A stretch of DNA of 64,000 nt from Sorghum bicolor. Lineage: Eukaryota > Streptophyta > Magnoliopsida > Poales > Poaceae. The notes below the pieces were generated by a model that saw only the letters and a program-made list of their open reading frames with translations, was not told where the DNA came from and made no database searches. Where the stretch lies: positions 10,642,855 through 10,706,854 of the forward strand of contig NC_012877.2 of assembly GCF_000003195.3 (NCBI RefSeq), read 5' to 3'. Positions 1-9,144 of the stretch are shown here, piece by piece; the first letter of the stretch is position 1; each line of letters opens with the position of its first letter. A program made the position numbers and the translations under genes.

Positions 1-527
1 AAGGATTTCTATGAAGTATTTATGCACAAAGATTTGAAAAAGTATTTATTTGCCATTTTATGATTTTCAACAATTTAATGTTTGAGTTTATAAAGTCTAA
101 TTCATCTGAAAAAAGAAAAGTTAAAACTGAATCAAAATTATAAACTTCAAAATGTCCTCATCATTACTCTATTGTATAGATCTACTCACAAGAATTTTAA
201 AAAGTATTTATTTTCTATTTTTTTAATTTCTGCAATTTACTATGAATTTACATAAAAATTTAGCTAAAACTCTCTCTCTTGCCCTATGAACCCTAACCCT
301 AAGCAAGAATGCTTCATGAACTCTAGATCTAGAGCACCTCCAATACAAGAGAATTGAACCAAAGAATCACTAAAAAAATAGCATCAAGGGCTCCAACTAA
401 CCTTTTGGAAGTTTCTCACCAAAGAAATAAGGATCAAAACCTCCCCCCTTGGAAACTGGAATCGTCTGGTCCGCCTGGTCCGTGAGCTCACGGAAGTAAC
501 TGTTCTTGTCTGGAGGTGGACGAAGGG

Positions 528-535
528 TATTTATA
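528..535 (-). promoter_or_regulatory. TATA box reading into the CACTA element
   Basis: The minus strand reads TATAAATA here, just inside the subterminal repeats, with a leader-like region downstream. This is where CACTA transposase promoters usually sit. No start codon can be assigned within the window. Confidence 0.45.
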
Positions 536-545
536 GCATACTTAG

Positions 546-780
546 CACAGGCGGCTCATAAAGAGGGCCGCCTGTGTAAATACATTATCACAGGCGGTCC
601 TCTATAAAAACCGCCTGTGTAAAAAGACACATTTACACAGGCGGTTGTCGTAAATCCGCCGCCTGTGTTAATGGTATTTACACAGGCGGTTTGTATTGTA
701 AGCCGCCTGTGTAAATGTGAAGTTTACACAGGCGGTGTAATTAAGAAGACCGCCTGTGTAAACGTGTTTACACAGGCGGT
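546..780. repeat. CACTA subterminal inverted-repeat array (CACAGGCGG)
   Basis: About eleven copies of CACAGGCGG or its complement CCGCCTGTG occur, strictly alternating in orientation and spaced about 20-25 bp, so adjacent copies can pair. In characterised CACTA elements such arrays are the binding sites of the element-encoded DNA-binding protein (for example TNPA of En/Spm). A diverged copy (ACCGCCAGTG) lies near 830. Confidence 0.8.
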
Positions 781-1010
781 TTTCTTGTTGGGCCCTCTGA
801 AATTTTTCTACTAGCGCCATGATATTGTGAACCGCCAGTGAAAAAAAAACAACGTGCCAGCAAAAACGATTTTTGTACTAGTGATAACAAGATGATGGAA
901 TCAATCATCTGCATGGTCCATGCTACGAGGAAAATAGGATTAGGGATAAATAAACTGATCACATTAGGAACAGCGACGTAGCACAAAATCTCCGATCGAA
1001 GAACAGCACC

Positions 1011-1128
1011 GTGGCCGGCGGCAGCCTATGGAGGGAGCAAAGCCGCCGACGCCGCCGAAAAATATCAACGTGGCCGGTGGCAGCCTATTGAAGGGAGCAA
1101 AGCCGCCGCCGCTGCGCGTATATACTAT
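1011..1128. repeat. 59-bp direct tandem duplication, GC-rich
   Basis: Two copies beginning GTGGCCGGYGGCAGCCTAT start at 1011 and 1070 and stay similar through the following AGGGAGCAAAGCCGCC. The rest of 884-1297 shows no gene or named repeat. Confidence 0.7.
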
Positions 1129-1295
1129 GGGCTGTGGCGGTTGGACGCCCGCAAATGACGATGGAATTTTCTTATATTCATTATATTAACGGGTCATCTT
1201 AATTAACCCGCTAATGGACCTCCGGCACCACGTTTGAAGTCTCTTGAGTGTGATCTAGGTGGGAGTAACTACTTCCAAGGAGTAGGAAAAATTTA

Positions 1296-1297
<2 letters not shown>

Positions 1298-1365
<68 letters not shown>
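1298..1365. repeat. (AT)n microsatellite
   Basis: About 68 bp of uninterrupted AT dinucleotide repeat. Such tracts mutate quickly in length, and assembly length here may be inexact. Confidence 0.95.
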
Positions 1366-1368
<3 letters not shown>

Positions 1369-1688
1369 GGCCAGGCCTTTGAATAAGATTCAACGCACCG
1401 GCGGTGCACCGCCCCTCTCCGGTGGCCAAATGGCTAATAAAATGTATTAACTACTATCCGTACACAACTGAGAAATATCACCGGTCTATTTAAATAGCGA
1501 CTTTATTTTCTAAATTCCTTGATGTAAATCCTTTGCTGATTCTGCACAACTCCACTAGTGCTAGAATTTGCTGCAGTGGTTCTGACTCGGAAACATTCGT
1601 GCTTCAGAAAAATGGCCTTTACTATCTCTAGGAACACAGCAGGTTTTGACTGAAGACAGTAATCTAATAATTTACTACCAGCATCTAA

Positions 1689-1832
1689 TGTTGGGGGTTT
1701 AGTTCCACATCGTGTAGCGATGGTGGAGGAGCACAACATATAAGGTGGAGTCCTCACCTATCAGGCTAGTCTTTTGGGTTGAATTGGGTCCAAGGCCTTA
1801 TATGTTGTCAGCTCCGGTGAACCCAGAACCAT
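1689..1832 (+). mobile_element. Copia-type LTR relic
   Basis: The sequence starts TGTTGGGGGTTTAG and continues with the 'cacatcg...gaggagcacaacatataaggtgg...ctagtcttttggg...gtcagctccggtga' pattern familiar from many plant copia LTRs. It fades before a clear CA end or primer-binding site. I see no internal domain nearby, so this is a solo or truncated LTR. Upstream (1503-1688) a short minus-strand open stretch of unknown origin ends at the LTR start. From 1833 to 2424 I recognise nothing. Confidence 0.45.
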
Positions 1833-2424
1833 GTGGAGCGCAGGCTCGCGGTAGCAAGCCCGGCCGGCTTCAAGCCAACTCTAAGATCGAGAACTCGGTG
1901 GACACTACCGGTTTTAACGATCGTAACATCTAAAACCTCGGTCTACCCACTATGACAGAGAAATCTAGCAATTTGTATAAAAGAGACTACAAAGAAAATT
2001 CCAACTCCACCAACGGAGCTTATTATAACATCTACGACCAGAAGCACGGCGCTACAAGTAGAAAGCTCATGCCGTCACCAGGCCTTGATTCAGCTTGTCA
2101 AAGATCTTCGCCACATCCTTGGATTTGGCCTTCAACAGCGGCTTCCAGAACTTAATCAACATCATCGTCTTGTGGAGAATATAATTCACAAGACATAATC
2201 TGCTTAGTGTTCATCTCTTCGTTTGTTTTGATAGACATCTGTTCATCTATTTTGTCCTTTCCTGATGGACAGCCTCGCCATCTGTGGAAATACTTATTTT
2301 TACCTAACTGCCACTCACAAACAAAACAGATATCTTCAGCAAATGCGATTGACTGTATATTCCAGCATTCACAAATCTTAGATCTTATACCACCATGTAA
2401 CATATATCTCATATAATATGGGGA

Positions 2425-2793
2425 TTTTTTTTGAAACGGACGGCAGGAGCTCTGCCCGGCATATATTAATAAAGTAAAGTTTATAACAAGAATAAAAATT
2501 CAAAAAGAAGGGAAAAACATAAAGCCAAGGAGCTCCCCTAGAGGACTACTCTCTAGGTAAGATCTCCTTGAGCCTCTTGGCACCTGCCAGACACCAGGTC
2601 CTCGCTTCCTCCTTGATTTTCAAAATTAGGCTTTCCGAAGTAGAATGACGTCTTTGAAAAATTCTATTATTGCATTCCTTCCAGAGCTCTTAAGCCACCG
2701 GGATTGTCAATGCCCGGACGGCTTTAATAGGCATGCCTTCAGCCTTTCCGACCGCTCTCCACCAAATGCTCACATATTCAAAGGAAGCCCAGC
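2425..2793 (-). mobile_element. LINE-A 3' end (L1-type): ORF2 C-terminus, 3' UTR and poly(A)
   Basis: On the minus strand this reads as the last part of an L1-type ORF2. It has the conserved W-W-(x)n-ELWKE-N-R-F segment, then a lysine-rich tail ending at a TAG (2546-2548), a short 3' UTR with the 'GGGCAGAGCTCCTGCC' motif usual in grass LINEs, and a poly(A) seen as T8 at 2425-2432. One in-frame TAA (2690-2692) precedes ELWKE, so the copy is dead. It is the downstream continuation of the LINE at 4716-7376, separated from it by a partial LTR retrotransposon. Confidence 0.8.
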
Positions 2794-3199
2794 TGTCGAC
2801 GAAAGCTGGTCGGCAGTCTACCTTGGGGTATACCCACGGTAGTAGTTTATCGGTAGACGGTGCGCAAACTACGAACTTGATGGTGACGCAAGACACGGAC
2901 AAGCTTTTTATCCAGGTTCGGCCGCCGAGTTGGCGTAATACCTACGTCCTGCGTCTGGTTGTATTGATTTGTGTTGAGAGAATATGATCTGATGTGTCCT
3001 CTAGGGGACCCCTGCCCCTCCTTATATATCCTGAAGGGACAGAGTTACAAGCAAAGTATCCTATTTGGTACAAAATCTTGTAGCCTTGCGGTGCACGCCG
3101 ACCAGTCGTGCGCCGCACGTCTTCATCTTGTGGGCCGAGCCACCTCTGATGGTGCGGCCCATATAGGCCCATGAGGGTATAGGGGTTTATACCCCCACA
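2794..3199 (-). mobile_element. LTR of a partial Ty3/gypsy-like element inserted in LINE-A
   Basis: Read on the minus strand the LTR starts TGTGGGGGTATAAACCCC (3199) and ends TCGTCGACA (2794), about 406 bp with TG...CA borders. A TATA box (TATATAAG, plus coordinates 3022-3029) precedes a GC-rich leader. The sequence just upstream on the minus strand (CTCGGGGACTAGC) is purine-rich and could be the polypurine tract, making this the 3' LTR. The partner LTR was not found, so the element is truncated. Confidence 0.6.
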
Positions 3200-4715
3200 G
3201 CTAGTCCCCGAGCACCATGTATTATGATGTAACACGCCGTCTTGAGCTTCTTCGATCAGTGAGGCTTGACGTCTTCAATAAGCAGGAAAGTCGCCCAAAC
3301 AGTTGCAACGGTATTTTGACCAACTCAAAAGACAGTTGATCAACATTGACATCGAAGAAGCAGGTTGTTCGAAGAATGCATGGTGCTCTAAAAAAGATTT
3401 TTTCCTGGTGAAGTGTGCCCACTTTACTTTTCTAAAAAGTATAGACCTAAAAAAAGCAAGCATATTCACCGAAAGGTGAAGTGTGCCCACTTAGTCCCCG
3501 AGCCTGGTAGTAGGTGACGTAGGCACGTGGTGCCAGGGTCAAAAGAAAAGTCCTCAAAGAAATTCTGAAACTGAGATGCATCGCCAGATGCATCGTACCG
3601 ATGTAGTCCCCGAGCTTGCTGGAAGGCGAAGTATGAGCCTTGTAGCAAGGTCTAAAAAATTGAATTTACCAGTCCCCGAGCATATCAAGCTCGTCTGCAA
3701 TTGAATAGACTAATCGACCAGTCTCCGAGCATATAACGCTCGGTGGTCGGTACAGTCCCCGAATTCTCAAATTGGTGGGCTGGTCGACCATTCCCCGAGC
3801 GTATAGTGCTCGGTGGTCGGTGCAGTCCCCAAGTTCTTAAATTGGTGAGCTGGTCGACCAGTCCCCGAGCGTATAGTGCTCGGTGGTCGGCACAGTCCCC
3901 GAGCACGGCGTAGGGACCGGTGGACAAGTCCCCGAGCGTGGTTGGGAACGTAAACGTGCTCGGTGGTCGGCACAGTCTTCGAGCACAGCATAGAGAGTAG
4001 TCGACAAGTCTCCGAGCGTGGTTGGGAACGTAAACGTGCTCGGTGGTCGGAGCAGTTCCCGGGCACAGCGTAGGGAATAGTCGACGAGTCCCCGAGCGTA
4101 GCTTGTCGACTGGGCCAAACCCCTGAAAAATAAATATAAAGAATAGGTAGTACATGATGTATAAATAAACTTTAGATAAAAATCAGTACTGAGATAAGTT
4201 TTAGATTTTTTGTTATAAAATTAGCACAAGTAGTTAATTCATCCTAGAGCTTGTACCAGCTCTGGTCTAGCCAACAATCAGCATGAGGTGCGGAACCTAG
4301 ACACGCGTGGGATTGCCAGCCTCGCTAGGGAGCTACTGCCGACCACCCGGAACACAGAGGGCGGATCTCGTGCACGTGTAGGGAGGAGTCGGAGACAGTA
4401 CCGGCTCTGGAAAGCTCGTGTAGGAGAAAAAACTAGTGTGGCTAAACAAAAAGTTGTTTTTGAAGGATAATAAAAAATATTATGCCAAAAATAAATAAGA
4501 TATTAGAAGTGTACTTATCTTTGGATGAAAGTCTAGTCGGTGATGACAAAATTGTCCGGCCCTCGAGCTTTTCGACTTGTCATGACGGTGGTCGCTGTTG
4601 TCGGAGCGTCGTTCTTCGCGGCGATTATTATTGCGACTGGTGGTCAGAGCAAGTGGGCTAAACAATTTGGTCGATGGCCCGAGCAGGTCGGTGTTGTCGA
4701 TCTGCCTCTCTTTGG
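3200..4715 (-). mobile_element. Internal 3' region of the partial gypsy element (non-coding)
   Basis: This stretch lies between the 3' LTR and the point where LINE-A resumes. It contains no retroviral domain. Dispersed AGTCCCCGAG motifs run through it and condense into a tandem array at 3719-4112. Open frames on the minus strand here merely follow the repeat period. A tandem-repeat-rich zone between pol and the 3' LTR is known from Tat/Retand-type gypsy elements, which supports that assignment weakly. The border with LINE-A near 4715 is approximate. Confidence 0.5.
3719..4112. repeat. Composite ~70-bp tandem repeat (CAGTCCCCGAG...CTCGGTGGTCGG)
   Basis: About five composite units alternate a ~34-bp segment ending CTCGGTGGTCGG with a ~36-bp segment ending GTCGAC. 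CTCGG and CCGAG lie in opposite orientation inside each unit, so every unit can fold on itself. Units drift by substitution and small insertions (two contain TTGGGAACGTAAACG). Confidence 0.8.
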
Positions 4716-7376
4716 CTGTATTGACAATGTGCAAGCAGGTGTACCACTGATTCATTTGTGCTATGACAAAGTGGACAACAACGTTGGTTTGGCCAACCTC
4801 TTCTAGCCAAGCGATATGCTGTCCAAAGACGATCTTGGATAGTCAGCCAAGCAAAAAATTTGCATTTTGCTGGTGCCCAGGGCTTCCAAATTAGAGTATC
4901 CAGTTCAGTGTTTATCGATCCATGAAATTGAGCCATGTCCCATGTAAGCTGATTTTGTCGAATAATCACCACTGGTGTTTAGCATCCATTCAATATGGTC
5001 AGATGTGTTCACACTGACGTATATATGCTGTAGACGATCCCAAAGGGCAACAAATTGTGTCAACTTCTGATGTGCGTTGATCGCTGGAATGTTTATGTCT
5101 TGCACCCATGAATTACCCTGCAGCGCATGGTGTACTGTTTTGTTCTTCTTCTTGCTTGCTGAAAAAATGTCTGGAGCTATGTCTTTTGGTGATGCACCAT
5201 CCAGCCATGCCGAATGCCAAAAAAGAGCCTTGGCACCATCCCCAAGAGTAACCTTTGTTGCTGCATTGAAGAGTTGTCGATCAGTTTCATCACAGGGTAC
5301 ATCCATTCCTACCCATGGTTTATTTTCAGAGCGCCAACCATGCCATAGCCAGCGCAGGCGAAGCGCTCTTGCAAACCTGTAGAGGTCGAGGATACCTAGC
5401 CCTCTGAGCTTGGTAGGGCGGTTACAACACTTCCAATTTACCTTGCATTTGCCACCTGAAATGTGATGAGCCCCGACCCAAAGGAAGCGACGTCTTTTGC
5501 AGTCAAGTTTCTTGAGTATGTCCTTGGGAGGGTTGAGAGCAGTTAGGAAATAGATAGGCTGTGAGGAGACGACAGATTTCATAAGAGTGTTGCGTCCAGC
5601 ATGGTTGAGTAGTCTCCCTTGCCAATGTGCTAGGCGGCCTGCTGCCTTGTCTAAAAGCGATTGACAGTCTACTTTCCTCAAGCGGCTGAGAGTGAGGGGC
5701 AAACCAAGATATTTGAAAGGGAAGCCTACAAGAGCCCTCTGGAAAGTCTGCAAGAACCGCTCGAACGTCGATATTACTACATCTAATCGGCGCAACCAAA
5801 CTCTTGGTAAGGTTGGTCAGAAGGCCAGTCACCTGGCCAAAGTGGTAAAGGATTTCCTTAAGTGCAGCAACATCATTTGCAGTTGGTGATAAGAAGATGA
5901 CAGCATCATCCGCATAGAGGGAGGTTCGCAGCCTTGCCCGTTGGCCCCTAAGCTTTGTTAGAATCCCTCGTTCCAAAATGGTTACAAGAGGATCGATGGC
6001 CAAGACAAAGAGGAGCGGCAATAGAGGGTCTCCCTGTCGTAGGCCTCGGCCATGTGAGATTAGTGGACCAGGAATCCCATTGATGAGGATTTTGGAAGTG
6101 GAGGAGCCCTAGAGCAAGGCAAGCCAATTGCGCCATCTTGTTGGGAAGCCTAATCGTTGCATCAGATCAAGTATGTAATCCCAACGAACGGAATCAAAAG
6201 CCTTGGCAATATCAAATTTGATCAGCAAGGTTGGGGTGTTGGATCTGTTGAAATATCGTGCCAGGTTGCGAACATACATGAAGTTGTCATGGATTGCTCT
6301 CGTTTTGATGAAGGCACTTTGGCTGTTAGAGATTAGCTGATTCATATAGGGTTGTAAACGAAGAGCCAACAGTTTGGTTATTATTTTTGCAACCCCATGG
6401 ATCAAACTAATTGGTCGGTAATCAGAGATCTTCTCAGCACCTTCCTTCTTTGGTATGAGAACTATGTTTGCTGAGTTTAGGGGCGCAAGATGGATCGTAC
6501 GTTGGTCATAAAATCTCTGGATTGCAGCCATCAGATCATGCTTGATAATGTCCCAACAAGAAGTAAAGAAGGCCATGGTGAACCTGTCTGGGCCTGGCGA
6601 TTTGTCCTTTGGCATTTGGCGGATCGCATTTAAAACTTCTTGTTCGGTGAAAGGAATGTCAAGCATGGAGAGGTCATGAGGTGTAGTGGGAATTTCACTC
6701 CAATTGAAGTCCTCCACTCTAGGCTGCGGTAATCCCATGCAAGATGTGAAGTGCTCAGTGGCAACGTTTTCCTTCTCTTCATGTGAAATTGCCCATCCGT
6801 TATCCTTTGTATGAAATTCTTCCTCCTTCTAGAGTTGCATTTGAGATGGAAATACTTTGTGTTAGAATCGCCCAACATAAGATTGGTGATTCTTGAACTT
6901 TGCTTCTTTCTTGCTCGTTCAAAGATGGACAAGCCAATGACCCGGTGCTTCAACTGAGAACGAAGCTCCCTTTCGTCAGCCGTAAGAGTCCGATTTTCTT
7001 ATGCAATGTCAAGGCGAAGGATTATTTCAAGGGCCATGTGCAGCTGCAGCTTGGCGCCTGATAATAATGATTTACTCCATTCACGTAGACGCCTTGCAGT
7101 TCTATGCAGTCTGAAATTCAGCCTGCATGGCGGCTCTGTATGTGGGTTGTGCTCTGTCCAGGACATTTGCACCACCTCTTTAAAACCTGGCATTTTGATC
7201 CAGAAATTTTCGAATTTAAAGTGCTTTGGTTGTGGTGGGCCCCTTTGATTTGAGAGAAGCAGTGGGCACACCAGCATGGCCGATACTTCCAAACAAAACA
7301 TAGGTCTCTTCGGCAGGGACTCAACAAGGGATGAAATTGACGTGGTTTTGCAATCACAAAAGTTACCAAGCCAAAT
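4716..7376 (-). mobile_element. LINE-A (L1-type), degenerate ORF2
   Basis: Successive minus-strand segments give an L1-type ORF2 in order. An endonuclease-to-RT linker is at about 7000-7320 (FKFENFW; TARRLREWSKSL). Reverse transcriptase lies at 5500-6740 (SPGPDRF, IVLIPKK, DYRPISLI, FDIAKAFDSV, catalytic YADD at 5905-5916). A post-RT region follows at 4905-5795 (FKYLGLPLTL; FLWVG; KVNW), then a zf-RVT zinc motif at 4716-4972 (CPLCHSTNESVVHLLAHC). At least four frameshifts separate these pieces. The endonuclease domain is missing, so the copy is 5'-truncated, and a MITE sits at its 5' edge. The 3' end is displaced to 2425-2793. Confidence 0.85.
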
Positions 7377-7557
7377 CACAACAAGATTTTTCAATTTCTC
7401 CTAGTAATGTGAGGTTCTCCTAGTGTTTTAGCATTAAAAATTTAATATAAACTTTCCCTAGTAAATGCCTCCTAGTGAGGATTCCCTAGTGTTTGACTAG
7501 TGGTAGTGTTTTATTACTAACTAAAAACACTAGGAGAACTCCACCATTTTGGTAGTG
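7377..7557 (-). mobile_element. 181-bp CACTA-type MITE, copy 1 (TSD AAT)
   Basis: The element is bounded by CACAACAAG... and ...TTTTGGTAGTG, that is CAC...GTG termini with imperfect ~29-bp inverted ends that converge on TTCTCCTAGT. A 3-bp duplication AAT flanks it (7374-7376 and 7558-7560), matching the CACTA superfamily. The interior is non-coding, with many CTAGTG/CACTAG motifs. A second copy with its own TSD lies at 58425-58606 in the opposite orientation. I do not recognise a published family name. Confidence 0.85.
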
Positions 7558-7878
7558 AATTGAAACTTGCTCAAAGGACTAACATTGTAACTTGACATGT
7601 TAACTGTATCCAGTTATCAATGAGTTGACTAGATGATACTGATAGTCATAGATAAAAGCTCTGATCATTCATGAAGAGGACCAATACATGATTTACCTGG
7701 AAAAAAAATCAAAGAAACCACCACTCTGCACTTCAGTCATATTTTTATTTGAAGACCAAGGAACGGTGGATCTTCCATCTGCCAGTAAGTTTCATTCTGT
7801 TAATAGCTGATGGGTTATAAAAATATAGAATTTCTTTAAATTAAATAATCAGCTGGTAAGTTGCAATTTATCCGGACA

Positions 7879-8000
7879 TAACCTGAACAAGTCCATACAG
7901 AAGCTTATGTGTTTCTGCAAGATAGGTTGTGCCTTCAGGCACTAAGATAACGGCAAGAACCCACTCAATACTCAATCCCAATGCCAATTGGTGTGTTTCC
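7879..8000 (-). other. Possible host exon, unknown protein
   Basis: On the minus strand a good 3' splice site (TTAATTATTAACAG) precedes a 40-codon open stretch beginning ETHQLALGLSIEW and rich in aliphatic residues. It ends either at a GT donor after GLVQ or at an in-frame TGA-like stop a few codons on. A second exon-like piece lies upstream on the same strand at about 8150-8199 (GAPISPEFMLLQIFW...), also preceded by an AG. I could not join the two in one phase or recognise the protein. The rest of 7558-8270 shows nothing else. Confidence 0.3.
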
Positions 8001-8270
8001 TGTTAATAATTAAGAAAAAAGAGTTAGAAAGAATAAAAAATTGGATATAAATATCATCAAAGGAAAATATAATATCATCAAAGGAAAAAAAATTATTACA
8101 GTGCAAGATTACGAGTCACTAGATCCTAAAACTGTGACAAACGTCTTCCATATGCATACATAGCCCAAAAGATTTGCAACAGCATAAACTCAGGACTGAT
8201 GGGAGCACCCTGTATTTTGGGAGCCCAAAGATCTTTTCTCTGTCTATTTTTTTTCATTTGCTATTTCTTA

Positions 8271-8524
8271 CTCCCTTCCAAATTGTGAGTAGTCTTAGCT
8301 TTGTCTAAGTCAAACCTCTCCAGATTTGACAAGTTTGCAGAAAATGCACAAACATCTACAAAATCAAACAAGCATTAGATTAACCATGAAATATATTTTA
8401 GTGGCGCATTTATTTGATATTTGATATTGTACAGTTGTTAATATATTTTTATGTAAACTCGGTCAAAGTTATACAATTTTAACTTGGGACAAAACTAAAA
8501 CGAATTATAATTTAAAACTAGAGA
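8271..8524. mobile_element. Stowaway-like MITE, diverged
   Basis: The left end CTCCCTTCCAAATTGTGAG and the internal TTTGTCTAAGTCAAAC...AAAACGAATTATAATTT are hallmarks of grass Stowaway (Tc1/mariner) MITEs. The right terminus is eroded (expected GGGAG, seen GAGA), but TA dinucleotides flank both sides (8269-8270 and 8525-8526). Confidence 0.75.
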
Positions 8525-8689
8525 TAGATCTAGGAACACATTACTGCTGCCAGCCAAAAGGCACAACATGGTTGAGAACTTGAAGTTGCCACTGCTGCCA
8601 CAGCAGGCATCACCACGGTAGCATGTCAGCATGTGTGCCCCTCCATTGTTAGACCAGATAGCGTGTGCGCCCCTCTATTGTAAGTGATC

Positions 8690-8893
8690 AATTTTGGCAC
8701 TGAACACACCCTGTGCAATGCAGTTCTCCATGAGGATCTAGTGCCTTTCTGAGAGGGCTGCCCTTCACATGCTCAATGCATGGGAAATGGCACGCAGCCT
8801 GCTGCACACACAAGCATGAGCCTGGTGAATGGTGATCACCAGCACAAATAAACTCATCCGGTAGGACTCTCAGGACATGACACGACACTGCAC
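8690..8893 (-). other. Possible host terminal exon, Cys/His-rich
   Basis: A strong acceptor (TTATTCTCCTGTGCAG, minus strand) leads into about 66 open codons ending at TGA. The peptide is rich in Cys and His (SCHVLRVLPDEF..., ending HCTGCVQCQN), which could be a metal-binding tail. It sits just left of LINE-B. It may be the last exon of a host gene cut off by the LINE, or chance. Nothing else is visible between 8525 and about 9040. Confidence 0.3.
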
Positions 8894-9144
8894 AGGAGAA
8901 TAACAACATCATATTAGATGACACATTCAAGTAAGACAAAATTTTAAGTTTCAATAAAATTTTAACACGACATATGCATCTACAGACAGAGTAATGCTTT
9001 TCTATTGGCATGCTCAACAGCCTCTGTTGTATTAAAAAAACAAAACCAACCATGCTGCGGTGAACGGCTGCGCGCCGGCCGCCGACGTCCGCGCCGGACC
9101 CGGACCCTGATCCGCCGGTGGCTCGCCCCGCTAGCCCGTAGTGG

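Larger units (their letters stand above)
1..883 (-). mobile_element. CACTA-family DNA transposon, terminal portion
   Basis: The right boundary is a CACTA terminus read on the minus strand: positions 867-883 are the reverse complement of CACTAGTACAAAAATCG, the usual CACTA...TAGTG end. A subterminal array of short inverted repeats lies at 546-780, as is typical of this superfamily. On the minus strand, reading into the element, there is a TATA box and then an AT-rich, leader-like stretch (1-520), which suits the 5' end of a transposase transcription unit. No transposase coding sequence lies inside the window, so the other terminus and the genes, if any, are to the left. The 3-bp target duplication cannot be checked because the partner end is missing. 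Confidence 0.78.

Noticed and set aside
546..780. Regularly spaced repeats resembling a CRISPR array
   Set aside because: Repeats alternate in orientation, are 9-10 bp, and lie at a CACTA terminus in a plant genome.
3685..4155. Overlapping minus-strand frames with repeated peptide PPSTF/TTEH
   Set aside because: They only translate the ~70-bp tandem repeats; no start context or homology.
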